NCBI GenBank assembly: GCA_009788055.1 | Contig: WQSG01000027.1 | Span: forward strand, 1-39,271 | DNA from: Defluviitaleaceae bacterium | Lineage (GTDB): Bacteria > Bacillota > Clostridia > Lachnospirales > WQUN01 | Direction: 5' to 3' | DNA: 39,271 nucleotides | Shown: in pieces, positions 8,150 through 16,625 of the stretch | Layout: every line of letters starts with the position of its first letter | Position numbering within the stretch: the stretch's first letter is position 1 | Position numbers and translations under genes: made by a program | The notes under the pieces: model-generated | Database searches by the model: none | What the model saw: only the letters and a program-made list of their open reading frames with translations | What the model was told of the DNA's origin: nothing

Positions 8150-10471
8150 ATGTATTTGAAATGGGTTGACAATATGAAACTATGCTTTGGAACATTCGCA
8201 AGGGTTTTGCTGTTTTGCGGCGCGGCGCGAGTGAACAAGCTGAAATATCTTAATTTGCTTGTTAGGTCTGTGGATGCTAACTGCACGTTGTCGTCTAATG
8301 CGGTTACGGGATTACTGCAATGCGCGACGAATTTGCCAAACGGAAGAAGCAACGCCCTCGGGAATGTAATATCAAAGGCGGCAGAGGCAGACCCACGCGC
8401 AGTGGCGGCGTATTTTCTAAAAAGAATTGTGCCGTTAATCGAGCCCGCCAAGCGAAAAATTGCGGTACTTGCCCTGCGAGAAATAGCGCGGCAAGATGAC
8501 GGCGTACATTGCGACAGGCTGATAAGCATGGTAAACGGGCGGAAATTTGTGCCGGCAAATTTTCTTGCAGAAATTTTCTTGTACACCACAACGGTTGATA
8601 ATCGCATAGGAAAAGCCGCGGCAGAACTTATTTCGGATAACTTCATGCGTTCCTTTTTTGATACAAAAGACAGCATTTCTTTTTCGGAAAACACTGCGGA
8701 GCCCACCGCCGATGCGTACAATACATACCTTTCCAATGCAACGGAAAAATATAATAAAGTCAAAACCTTGCTGTATCTTAACCAGCCAAAACCGTTTTAC
8801 AGCCTGTATGTGCCAAACGGAATCTGCCGCAATCACAGCCGCTACAATCACGAAATCATAAAAAAAATAACGGCAAAAACCGTTACGGAAATTTCAAATT
8901 TTATTATTTTAAAAGGCATGGGCGGCACGGGAAAAACCATGATGCTTCGGCACTTGTTGCTGAATGCGATTGAAGAAAACGAAAGCTTCAAGCGCATACC
9001 AATTTTCATCTCGCTGAAGGATTACGACGCCACCGACCTAACCGATTTCATATACGCAACCGTGGCGACACTAAGCAAAAGCGTAACAAAATCCATGTTC
9101 AGCGACGGGCTTGATAAAGGTTTGTTCATGCTGTTATTCGACGCGTTGGACGAAATTAACTTCCACCACCGCCCGCGATTTGAACAGCAACTTGAAACAT
9201 TCACAGATAAATACAGCGGCAATTTTTATATAATATCCTCGCGGCCATACCAGTCTTTCGTGTCGTTTTCGCGCTTTACCGTGCTTAAAATTGAGCCGTT
9301 CACCAAGGAACAGGCCGTTAATTTCATAGACAAAATCGAATTTCGACCGGATGAACCCGAGTTCAAAAATAAATTCCGCAGTCTTATTGAAGGCTCTCTT
9401 TACAGTACGCACCGCTCGTTTATCGAAAACCCGCTGTTGCTTACCATTCTGCTGTTGACATTTGAAAAATTCGCCAGCATTCCCGCCAAAATGCATTTGT
9501 TCTACCGAAAGGCGTTTATCACCCTTTCCGAAACTCACGACGCCAGCAAAGGAAGCCTTACCCGCCTATACAAAAGCGGCATGACAGTGGACACCGTTGC
9601 AGATTATTTTTCCGAATTTTGTTTTCAAACCTATCACGATTCCAAATTTGAATTTACCGATGAAGAATTTGAACAATACTACGACAAACTGTGGATAAAC
9701 AACAAGACCGCCAAAGCTACCGATTTCGCCCACGACATATGTACCAATTTGTGCCTGATGTTTTACGAAGGAAAATACCAATTCACGCACCGCTCGTTTC
9801 AGGAATACTTCTGCGCCAGATTTTTCTCTATGCAAGAGGAAAAATTTATGCGGAAAATAGGCGGCTTCTTTGAAAGCCGAAAAGCTACAGGCGACCAAAC
9901 TTTTGCCATGCTGTACGACATGGTGCCAACCAAGGTGCAATTTTTTATCTTTACCCCGTTTTTGCAGGAGTTATTCGACAAGTGCGACAGCGGCGACGGA
10001 TACTGGAGCTATCTCAAAACCATTCACCCCACCATACGCTTCATAAAAGGGGATGTACTGGACTACCCCACCAATCATCCCGCGTCGTTTCTGGTAGAAT
10101 TTATCTTAAGCCTTCTTGAAATAAAATTCACCACAGAGTGCAACGATTTGCCGCAACACAAAGATTTTTTACTAAACGAGTACGGACATATTCAAACAGA
10201 TGAAACAGGTCGCGAACTGGTGCGGCTGGACGCTATCGCCACAGATTACCCATGGGTAACGGAACAGCCAAGTGCAGTCGGCAGCCTTTATGAAATCGAC
10301 ACGCAAAAAATCTACCCCAACCGTTTTTACAAAGACATAAGAGAAATGCTAAACAATGACGGCTTTATCTTCAAGAGCCAATACAATGCCCTGCGAAATT
10401 TCTTTGAAGAAATAAAATCAAACCACGCCGCAAAAGCAAATTATTTTGATGGGTTTTTTAACACGCCCTAA
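8150..10471 (+). CDS. NACHT-type STAND NTPase, possible antiphage or signalling protein
   Basis: The frame has 773 residues. The NTPase core is clear: Walker A GMGGTGKT at 256-263, an IFISLKDY segment after it, Walker B LLFDALDE at 328-335, a sensor-like YIISSRPY, and a helical part with the FTHRSFQEYF signature near 545-555 that is typical of NACHT proteins. The first 240 residues are helical and not assignable; they could be an effector or partner-binding domain. I see no repeats for ligand sensing; the last 200 residues may do this. No Shine-Dalgarno precedes ATG 8150 or the in-frame ATG at 8174. The second gives a more domain-like start (MKLCFGTFARVL). Some bacterial NACHT proteins are known antiphage factors; that role here is inference. 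Confidence 0.85.
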   Translation: MYLKWVDNMKLCFGTFARVLLFCGAARVNKLKYLNLLVRSVDANCTLSSNAVTGLLQCATNLPNGRSNALGNVISKAAEADPRAVAAYFLKRIVPLIEPAKRKIAVLALREIARQDDGVHCDRLISMVNGRKFVPANFLAEIFLYTTTVDNRIGKAAAELISDNFMRSFFDTKDSISFSENTAEPTADAYNTYLSNATEKYNKVKTLLYLNQPKPFYSLYVPNGICRNHSRYNHEIIKKITAKTVTEISNFIILKGMGGTGKTMMLRHLLLNAIEENESFKRIPIFISLKDYDATDLTDFIYATVATLSKSVTKSMFSDGLDKGLFMLLFDALDEINFHHRPRFEQQLETFTDKYSGNFYIISSRPYQSFVSFSRFTVLKIEPFTKEQAVNFIDKIEFRPDEPEFKNKFRSLIEGSLYSTHRSFIENPLLLTILLLTFEKFASIPAKMHLFYRKAFITLSETHDASKGSLTRLYKSGMTVDTVADYFSEFCFQTYHDSKFEFTDEEFEQYYDKLWINNKTAKATDFAHDICTNLCLMFYEGKYQFTHRSFQEYFCARFFSMQEEKFMRKIGGFFESRKATGDQTFAMLYDMVPTKVQFFIFTPFLQELFDKCDSGDGYWSYLKTIHPTIRFIKGDVLDYPTNHPASFLVEFILSLLEIKFTTECNDLPQHKDFLLNEYGHIQTDETGRELVRLDAIATDYPWVTEQPSAVGSLYEIDTQKIYPNRFYKDIREMLNNDGFIFKSQYNALRNFFEEIKSNHAAKANYFDGFFNTP

Positions 10472-12087
10472 CACCCCCCGGACCATCTTGACATATACCA
10501 CTCCGGGTACCACGCTGTAAAAGCTCCCATTGCCGCCATAGGTAAATAACGGATTGCCATTACCACAAGAGACGGCAATCCCAAGCCCACAAGTAAGTAC
10601 ATAGATAGCGCAACAGCGCAGAATAAAACTCCCCAACCAACGGTTAAAATCCGATTTATTTTTATGAAAAACGGATTGTTACGGAGGGCCTCGCCATCAT
10701 CGTAGTTATTATAGGAATAATGAGCCGTCAATGATGTTTTTGTAAATGCACTGCCAAGCCACATTAGTCCATAGCTAAAGTTACCTATTGCCGTTACCAT
10801 TCTAACGTCAACGCCAAGCAGTAGGGCGGCAGAAACTGCGCCCATAAATATAAGTGTGATTTTTTCGTATATCACAGGTTGATGCTTTATCCACCACATC
10901 GGCACAAGAGCAATCGCAGCTATGCCAACCACACCGCCGATAATAGGGTCAAAAGAGCTTGCGATTAAAAGAGCCAGCCAAGGTAACAGCAACACTTTCA
11001 TGTTTGTTTTTAGTGCCGATTTTTCCTCGGCAAAAACCTCTTTTTTTGCAGACTCGCTGCTGTCGCCAAAAATTTCATCAAATTTCATCATAAGGCTAAA
11101 ATCCCCGACAACTTTATACTTCTTTTGGAATAAAGCCGCTTGACCATCCGCGTCCCCTTTTGATATGTCCCTCCATAATGAAAATGGTGTTTCAATTCTT
11201 GTGGTGCTTTTTTTGAAACCCTCACTTATTACTTCTGCACCTTTTGCCGTCATTACTATTTGATAAGTTTTGTTTATATCTGTGTAGTGCATTTCAAGTA
11301 CACGGTCTGTACCGTCATGTTTGTAAAATGCAGCCATTTGTTTTGTGAAAACAAAGCTGTTGTCATGTGGGGTTTTATCATCTTTGTCGTGGTCTATTCC
11401 CCAAGACGCATCTGCCGCAGAGTTGTATATTTCCTTGGGCAAAACAGGAGTGGATATTTTATCCAATGTTTCCTCGCTTATTTTGCCTTTTGCAAATTCT
11501 GCGCCGGCTTGTTTTACTGTTTCCATGTATTTATCAAAGAATCGCTTTGCATCAGGGTTGGAAATTGCTCCGCCTTGTGCGCAAAACAAGCTGTCATAAT
11601 GTACGCCCTTTTCTTTTAATATGCGGTCAAATTGCGCTGTTACACTTCCATAATTACCTTCTGCTGTCCAAAAACCACAGGTGGAAATAAGCACATGACG
11701 TTGATGTGAAACATCATAACGCCCAACATGAGAGCCGCTTTCATGGTCACTTCCCATTTTTGCCTTACCCATAGGCAGTTGCCTGTCCATCAAGGCTTTA
11801 ATACCGCTGGGTAAGCTGTAGTAATACAGAGGAAACGACCAAATAACAACATCTGCACTAACCCTTTTTTCAAGAATCGTATCCATGTCATCGCGGAAAA
11901 TACATTTCCCCGGTGTTTTCGTCCAACAGGCATAACAGCCCGCACAAGGGGTGATTTTTTGCTTGGACACATCAATTATTTCTGCATCTTCAAACCCCGC
12001 ACCTTCTAAAAATGCGCGAGTTACGTGCATGGTATTACTGTTGCCAGCATTTCCTTTTGGGCTTCCGTTAAATACAAGTATTTTCAT
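10468..12087 (-). CDS. Flavodoxin-fold NAD(P)H oxidoreductase fused to SCP2-like and membrane domains
   Basis: A protein of 539 residues with three parts. Residues 1-200 are an NADPH-dependent FMN reductase/iron-sulfur flavoprotein fold with the phosphate loop NGSPKGNAGNSNT and a Cys cluster at 48, 51, 54 and 62 that could bind an iron-sulfur centre. About residues 260-350 resemble a sterol-carrier (SCP2-like) domain, ending in KVVGDFSLMMKFDEIF. The last 190 residues hold five or six membrane segments. It probably moves electrons near the membrane; the substrate is unknown. ATG 12087 has AAGGGGTG upstream. A promoter and three LytTR-type direct repeats lie upstream, so the adjacent LytTR gene is the likely regulator. 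It overlaps the convergent NACHT gene by 4 bases. Confidence 0.82.
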   Translation of the reverse strand: MKILVFNGSPKGNAGNSNTMHVTRAFLEGAGFEDAEIIDVSKQKITPCAGCYACWTKTPGKCIFRDDMDTILEKRVSADVVIWSFPLYYYSLPSGIKALMDRQLPMGKAKMGSDHESGSHVGRYDVSHQRHVLISTCGFWTAEGNYGSVTAQFDRILKEKGVHYDSLFCAQGGAISNPDAKRFFDKYMETVKQAGAEFAKGKISEETLDKISTPVLPKEIYNSAADASWGIDHDKDDKTPHDNSFVFTKQMAAFYKHDGTDRVLEMHYTDINKTYQIVMTAKGAEVISEGFKKSTTRIETPFSLWRDISKGDADGQAALFQKKYKVVGDFSLMMKFDEIFGDSSESAKKEVFAEEKSALKTNMKVLLLPWLALLIASSFDPIIGGVVGIAAIALVPMWWIKHQPVIYEKITLIFMGAVSAALLLGVDVRMVTAIGNFSYGLMWLGSAFTKTSLTAHYSYNNYDDGEALRNNPFFIKINRILTVGWGVLFCAVALSMYLLVGLGLPSLVVMAIRYLPMAAMGAFTAWYPEWYMSRWSGGC

Positions 12088-12109
12088 TTGAAATCACCCC
12101 TTGAATTCA

Positions 12110-12137
12110 AGTATAGCGGGTGATTTTTCGGTTTCAA
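12110..12137 (-). promoter_or_regulatory. Sigma-A promoter of the flavoprotein fusion gene
   Basis: On the minus strand TTGAAA (12137-12132) and TATACT (12115-12110) are 16 bases apart. The first LytTR-type repeat begins 13 bases upstream of the -35 box, a position suited to activation. Confidence 0.7.
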
Positions 12138-12150
12138 CAGGGGTAAACGT

Positions 12151-12201
12151 AAGCGGTAGGTTTTTGTTGCATAAGCGGTATAAATTCTGACATAAGCGGT
12201 A
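12151..12201 (-). promoter_or_regulatory. Three direct repeats, probable LytTR operator
   Basis: AAGCGGTA (TACCGCTT on the transcribed strand) occurs at 12151-12158, 12173-12180 and 12194-12201. Start-to-start spacing is 22 and 21 bases, two helical turns, which is the arrangement LytTR dimers recognise. The two upstream copies extend to CATAAGCGGTA or GCATAAGCGGTA. Confidence 0.75.
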
Positions 12202-12206
12202 AATAT

Positions 12207-12635
12207 TTATCTTAGGTTGCGTTCTTTTAACTTCTCATTCATTCTGTCCATCAGCTTTTTGGATTCGGAAAATTCTACTGCCAGTCCTATGATGTAGATT
12301 GCCGCAATGAACACCACAAACAAAATAATTGTAGCTGATTCTTCCCATCGAATCCAATTCATGTGCGTTGCAAAAGACAAGACAATTCCTATTATTAACA
12401 GCAAGCGCAAGATATGACGTACAAGTAATTCAATTCTCTTTAAGGCTCTGCCGGAACACAGCAAAATAGTTGGCAAATATAGAAAAATTGACATAATAAA
12501 AACTGCGATAACATCTCCTGTCGATACTACGCCGTTCCCTAAAATAAGCGAATGTACAACCATCGCCAAACTACTTAACATGAAAACAAAAGAAATTCCG
12601 TGCCAACTGCCCTTTATAAAATCTTTAAACTCCAT
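12207..12635 (-). CDS. DUF3021-type four-helix membrane protein, partner of LytTR regulator
   Basis: It has 142 residues with four hydrophobic segments (about 14-34, 40-62, 72-92 and 100-122) and a charged C-terminal tail. In Firmicutes such proteins are encoded right after a stand-alone LytTR regulator and act as its membrane-bound inhibitor or sensor. Here the start lies 11 bases after the LytTR stop, with GAGGAC as Shine-Dalgarno. The pair probably forms one transcript. The signal sensed is unknown. Confidence 0.82.
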   Translation of the reverse strand: MEFKDFIKGSWHGISFVFMLSSLAMVVHSLILGNGVVSTGDVIAVFIMSIFLYLPTILLCSGRALKRIELLVRHILRLLLIIGIVLSFATHMNWIRWEESATIILFVVFIAAIYIIGLAVEFSESKKLMDRMNEKLKERNLR

Positions 12636-12645
12636 AATGCTGTCC

Positions 12646-13080
12646 TCACATTCCTAAAATTTCTCTCAAATCGTTTACATACCGCCGTGAAATCACTAAT
12701 CTTTCATTATTTGTCAAAACGGCTTCACCATTCCCCGACAGCGACGGGATAAGGGTTTTTATTTTGTTTACATTCACAATGATGGATTTTGATATTCGCA
12801 AAAAATCTTTCATTGCCCGTTCTTCCAGCTCGTATAGTTTTTGTTTGGATTCGTAAACGTTGCTCTCGCAGTAGAGAAATGTTTTTCTGTCCACCGATTC
12901 TATGTAAAAAACATCCAAAGGGTTTACCCTGTGAATTTCATTATCTATATTTGCAACCAGCATATTATTCGGGGTTTTGATGGAGTTTAGCACCCTCAAA
13001 AGTTCGGGGCTGATGTTGTGACACAGCACAATAATTTCTTCTTCTGTTCCTGCGGGTGGCTCTTTGATTGTTATTTTCAA
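12646..13080 (-). CDS. LytTR-family DNA-binding transcriptional regulator
   Basis: A protein of 144 residues. The C-terminal 100 residues are a LytTR domain: DVFYIESVDRKTFLY, YELEERAMKDFLRISKSIIVNVNKIK and the closing ISRRYVNDLRE are characteristic. There is no receiver domain, which fits the LytTR-DUF3021 class. The start is TTG at 13080, preceded by GGCGGTGAT; the N-terminus KITIKEPP is typical. The operator repeats at 12151-12201 lie downstream of its operon and upstream of the flavoprotein gene. A palindromic repeat element begins 18 bases upstream, so any own promoter lies inside it. Confidence 0.9.
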   Translation of the reverse strand: MKITIKEPPAGTEEEIIVLCHNISPELLRVLNSIKTPNNMLVANIDNEIHRVNPLDVFYIESVDRKTFLYCESNVYESKQKLYELEERAMKDFLRISKSIIVNVNKIKTLIPSLSGNGEAVLTNNERLVISRRYVNDLREILGM

Positions 13081-13097
13081 GTGGTATCACCGCCATA

Positions 13098-13264
13098 AGA
13101 ACCTGTGTTCAATACCCGAAATGCCGAATGGAAGCGGCGATTTTTCGCCAATCAAGGAAGCTTCCGACGACGCGTACCTATAGGGTACGCAAGGAGGAGC
13201 TGACGAAGAGCGGCGGGAAATCGGTGCTTTCAGGCGGCGTTGAGCGGTATTGAACACAGGTTCT
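13098..13264. repeat. 167-bp long palindromic (MITE-like) element
   Basis: Perfect 19-bp terminal inverted repeats, AGAACCTGTGTTCAATACC at 13098-13116 and its complement at 13246-13264. The inner arms are imperfectly complementary and meet at an apex hairpin GCGTACC-TATA-GGGTACGC. It encodes nothing and sits 3 bases from the adaptor gene's stop codon. Confidence 0.85.
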
Positions 13265-13267
13265 AAA

Positions 13268-14680
13268 TTAAAAACTCTCCACAACCAGCACCTGTACGCC
13301 GTCAATCAGAAATTGCTGGCCTGTTACAATGAGGGGGTCGTTTGGGGAAAGGCCTTGGGTTATTTGAATTTGTGTACCTGTGTCTATGCCAACGGACACT
13401 TCGCGCTGTACGGCGCGGCCGTCTTGGGCGAGGAAGACTACATATCCGACATCCGTTAGGATTGCGGCGGAGCGGGGTATTACTACGGTATTGTCTGCGG
13501 ATTCCCGCACGAAAAAGACTTCCGCAAACATACCCGGACGGATTAGTCCGTGGCTGTTGTCAACGGAAATTTCTATGGAGAAAGTTGAAGTCATTTCGTT
13601 GGCGGCAGGGCTTACGGTTGCCACTGTGCCTGTGAAGGGTTCGGCGGCGGCGGCGGTTATGTGAACCGTGACTTCTTGCCCGGGATGGATTTGATTTATG
13701 ATTACCTCTGTAACTTCAACGCCTACGGTTATTGTTTCCGCGCTTACTATGGTGAAGGGCGGCAAACCCGGCATAAGCATGGTGCGCGGCTCTACGTTGC
13801 GCGAGCCGATTACGCCCGAAATTGGTGCGCGGACGGTTGCATCATCTAAGCGTTCCGTAACGGCTTGCAGGTTTACGATTAGGCTGTCGCGCTGGGCTAT
13901 GGCTTGCGCAAGACCGTCCTGTGCGCGTTGCACGGTTTCGGCGGGCATTTCGGTGGTGATTAGCGAATAAGATTGCAACGCCTGTGAGTGTCCCGTTTGG
14001 GCTTGCTGTAACGCAAGTTGCGCCAAATTATAGCCGTTGCGGGCTTGCTCCAGCCCGATTGTCGCGCCCGAAAGCCCTATTTCGGCTTGCTCCATTTGCG
14101 TCCGCGCAACAACGCCCGCGTCATACAACACGCGGGTATTTTCATATGCGGTTCGTGCCGTATTGTACGTTGTTTCCGCATGAGTTAAACCCAAAACAGC
14201 TTGCTCTATGCTTGCTTGCGTTTGCGCCAACGCCATTTCTGCCTGTGCAACGCCGCTTGTTGCCGCCAAAATTTGTTGCTGAATCATCGCGCCATCGGCT
14301 TGCGCAACACCCGTGCGCGCCGCGTTTACGCCTGCTTCGGCGGCGGCAAGTTGCGCGGTAAGCGCGTTTACATTGGTTTGAATATCCACCGCGTCCATCA
14401 CAAAAAGAATATCGCCCGCGTTTACAAAATCGCCAACGTCTGCAAAAACCGCATCCACCATTCCGCCGGGTAATCGCCCGATAACCGCAATATGGTCTTC
14501 CGCCCTAACGCGCCCCGCAAACGAAAGCTCGCTACTTATATCCGACAATTGCACATTCGCGGTATTAACCGAAACCACTCGCGCTTGCACCTCTGCAAAA
14601 GCCGCCTCACTTTCCGAAGAACACGCCGTTAAAACAAACGGCAAAAGCACAAGCAAAATATATTTAAATGGAAATTTCAT
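13268..14680 (-). CDS. Lipoprotein efflux adaptor (HlyD/RND membrane fusion protein family)
   Basis: A protein of 470 residues with a lipoprotein signal (LLPFVLTAC at the lipobox). A barrel-sandwich/lipoyl half (GRLPGGMVDAVFADVGDFV) is followed by a long Ala/Gln-rich coiled coil (about 90-250), the second lipoyl half (DDATVRAPISGVIGSRNV) and a beta-barrel with C-terminal membrane-proximal domain. It would link a membrane transporter to the cell wall region, MacA-like. No transporter gene is adjacent in this window. GAGAGG precedes ATG 14680. Confidence 0.9.
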   Translation of the reverse strand: MKFPFKYILLVLLPFVLTACSSESEAAFAEVQARVVSVNTANVQLSDISSELSFAGRVRAEDHIAVIGRLPGGMVDAVFADVGDFVNAGDILFVMDAVDIQTNVNALTAQLAAAEAGVNAARTGVAQADGAMIQQQILAATSGVAQAEMALAQTQASIEQAVLGLTHAETTYNTARTAYENTRVLYDAGVVARTQMEQAEIGLSGATIGLEQARNGYNLAQLALQQAQTGHSQALQSYSLITTEMPAETVQRAQDGLAQAIAQRDSLIVNLQAVTERLDDATVRAPISGVIGSRNVEPRTMLMPGLPPFTIVSAETITVGVEVTEVIINQIHPGQEVTVHITAAAAEPFTGTVATVSPAANEMTSTFSIEISVDNSHGLIRPGMFAEVFFVRESADNTVVIPRSAAILTDVGYVVFLAQDGRAVQREVSVGIDTGTQIQITQGLSPNDPLIVTGQQFLIDGVQVLVVESF

Positions 14681-14711
14681 TCCGATACCTCTCTCACTTT
14701 AAAGTACGAAA

Positions 14712-14740
14712 ATAATAGAATAAATCTTAGAAAATGTAAA
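14712..14740 (-). promoter_or_regulatory. Sigma-A promoter of the efflux adaptor gene
   Basis: Minus-strand TTTACA (14740-14735) and TATTAT (14717-14712) with a 17-base spacer, about 30 bases before the start codon. Confidence 0.75.
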
Positions 14741-14773
14741 GCCCGTGTAAGTTTTTTCCACGGAAATCTATTT

Positions 14774-14970
14774 TTTAAAGTCAAAACCGTGGGCTTTGCC
14801 CACACCCACAAACTTTTTGAAAAAAGTTTGAACAAAAACTTTAAATTTTGACTGGCGATAAACTGCCACGAAATTCAAAAACCCGCGCGAAATGCGCGGG
14901 TTTTCGTCAAAGTTTGGGTCAAGCCTTTTCAAAGGCTTGCGGGGTTCGGGGCGGAGCCCCGAGGTCTTCA
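14774..14970. repeat. Mosaic hairpin element, copy E2
   Basis: Its left part (14805-14864) is the inverted copy of 951-1010 of E1 (59 of 60 identical). Its right part, read inverted, matches the first 60 bases of E4 at 22123 with about two differences. It ends on the stop codon of the next gene (TGA at 14970-14968). The left boundary is less certain than the right. Confidence 0.8.
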
Positions 14971-16014
14971 CATTGTTAAAATTAAAACAACCACCGCGAT
15001 AACGGCAAGCGCAAAGAGAATTAATATGAAGGGGGCGGATTTTTTTAGGACTTTGCGGCGGAAGTGGACGTGTTGTTTTTTGCACCTTTTTGAGAGTTCT
15101 TTGGAGTTGTCGTAGGGGATTATGGATTTGAATTTTTTTGAGATTTTGTTGTACTTGCGGGCGCGGTGGAGTTGGTCGAAGAATTTTTCTGTCTCGGGGC
15201 GTTCTTCAAGGTCGGAGAGTTCTGTGGCGGCTTCCTTGTATGCGGCTGCCTCGTGGTAGGCGGAAAGCTTTGCGATTTCGCTGTTGCAGAAGGAAATCTT
15301 GTCTATTACGTCGTCGAAGTCTCTTATTGCGGTGAAGGTGTCAAGGAGGTTTTCGTAGGCGGCGATGGTTTTTACGAGTTCGCCTGAGTTTTCGGAGGGC
15401 GAGGTTTTTTTCAATTTGTCTAAGGATTTTGTGGTTTTTTGGTATAGTTTTTCTTTTAGGCCTGTTACATATGTTCGGCATTCGCCCGCGAGTTCGGGCG
15501 CGTTTCTGTAGGAAGAAATGCTTGTAAATTTTACGGCAAGAGCTTCAAATTCGCCTTGAAGCTGTGCAAATTCGTCTGCCGTTTCGGGCTTTTTCTTTTT
15601 CAGTTTTTCCGTCGCCGCTACGGTTTCAAGGTAGAGCGGAGATTTCTCGCGCCATTCGGGGAGTTTCGTATCAACCAGCGATACCCATGCGGTTTCATCA
15701 TGGCCAAAGTACCACAAACAGCCGTCGTTGTCTGCCGCCGCGCCTTCCGTAAGGTTTTCATAATTTCCGCCGCGAACCGCGTCCTTTTGCAGAACCAGCT
15801 TGGCGTGCGCAGACATCGCGTACATCGACGTGTCGCGCTTTTGGGGCGGCGCGGAAACAACAAACACCTTTCCGCAGGCGGCATTGTTTTTGAAAACGGC
15901 AGAAATTTTCGTACTTATGCCGTCTTTTTCCGTTTTCAAACTGTAATTATTTTTTTCCAAAATATCCAAAACATCAAGGTACAGCTGGTATCCCGCTTCG
16001 TTTTTCAGTGCCAT
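14968..16014 (-). CDS. Tail-anchored protein of unknown function
   Basis: About 348 residues and not recognised. Residues 1-130 form a compact mixed alpha/beta region. A long charged helical stretch (about 130-310, rich in Lys and Glu) is probably coiled coil. A basic segment then leads into one C-terminal membrane helix (APFILILFALAVIAVVVLI), so the bulk faces the cytoplasm. ATG at 16014 with GGGGGG upstream is preferred over the in-frame TTG at 16020. The start overlaps the stop region of mntP, so the two are probably co-transcribed. The stop codon is contributed by the adjoining repeat element. Confidence 0.75.
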   Translation of the reverse strand: MALKNEAGYQLYLDVLDILEKNNYSLKTEKDGISTKISAVFKNNAACGKVFVVSAPPQKRDTSMYAMSAHAKLVLQKDAVRGGNYENLTEGAAADNDGCLWYFGHDETAWVSLVDTKLPEWREKSPLYLETVAATEKLKKKKPETADEFAQLQGEFEALAVKFTSISSYRNAPELAGECRTYVTGLKEKLYQKTTKSLDKLKKTSPSENSGELVKTIAAYENLLDTFTAIRDFDDVIDKISFCNSEIAKLSAYHEAAAYKEAATELSDLEERPETEKFFDQLHRARKYNKISKKFKSIIPYDNSKELSKRCKKQHVHFRRKVLKKSAPFILILFALAVIAVVVLILTM

Positions 16015-16016
16015 AC

Positions 16017-16622
16017 TCAACCCCCCATAAGCCCGCCGCGCAGAATGTTAAGCCCGATTAAGACCAGAATAACGCCGCCGGCAAAGGCGGCTTTGTTTTT
16101 GAATTTCGCGCCGAAAATATTGCCTATGCGCACACCCGCCGCAGATATTGCAAACGTAACCGCACCGATAACCAACGCCGCCCAAGTGATATTCACTTGC
16201 AAAAATGCTAACGAAACGCCAACCGCCATTGCGTCCACGCTTGTGGCAAGCGCGAGCGGAAGCATGGTGCGTGGCGTAAGGGCGGCTTCGGGTTCTTCGC
16301 AGACGTCTCTGTTACAGGTAGCGTTTTCGTTACAGGTTTCGCATTTAGATTTCTCAAAGCTTCCCCAAATCATCTTCCAGCCAAGAAATGCAAGCAACGC
16401 AAACGAAATCCAGTGGCTAAATTCCGTTACATATTCCGCAAAAAATGTGGCGGCAAAAAAGCCGATTACCGGCATTATCCCTTGGAAGAAACCAAAGTAC
16501 AACCCCACCACAGCTGCCTTTGCATACCCCGCCTTGGGCATTGTAAGCCCAAGCCCAACAGCCACGGCAAAAGCATCCATTGCCAGCCCCAGCGCAAGAA
16601 TTAACAGTTCTAAATTTCCCAT
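16017..16622 (-). CDS. mntP: Manganese efflux protein MntP with Cys-rich loop
   Basis: A protein of 201 residues with six membrane segments in two related halves. The paired acidic motifs are present, Asp16 in LGLAMDAFAVA and Asp130 in ATSVDAMAVG. It exports Mn2+. The central cytoplasmic loop between the halves carries an extra stretch with four cysteines (94, 97, 103, 108), which is not usual in MntP and could bind metal. It sits between the Rpn gene and the tail-anchored gene, with short gaps. I see no Mn riboswitch (yybP-ykoY type) upstream. Confidence 0.92.
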   Translation of the reverse strand: MGNLELLILALGLAMDAFAVAVGLGLTMPKAGYAKAAVVGLYFGFFQGIMPVIGFFAATFFAEYVTEFSHWISFALLAFLGWKMIWGSFEKSKCETCNENATCNRDVCEEPEAALTPRTMLPLALATSVDAMAVGVSLAFLQVNITWAALVIGAVTFAISAAGVRIGNIFGAKFKNKAAFAGGVILVLIGLNILRGGLMGG

Positions 16623-16625
16623 GCG

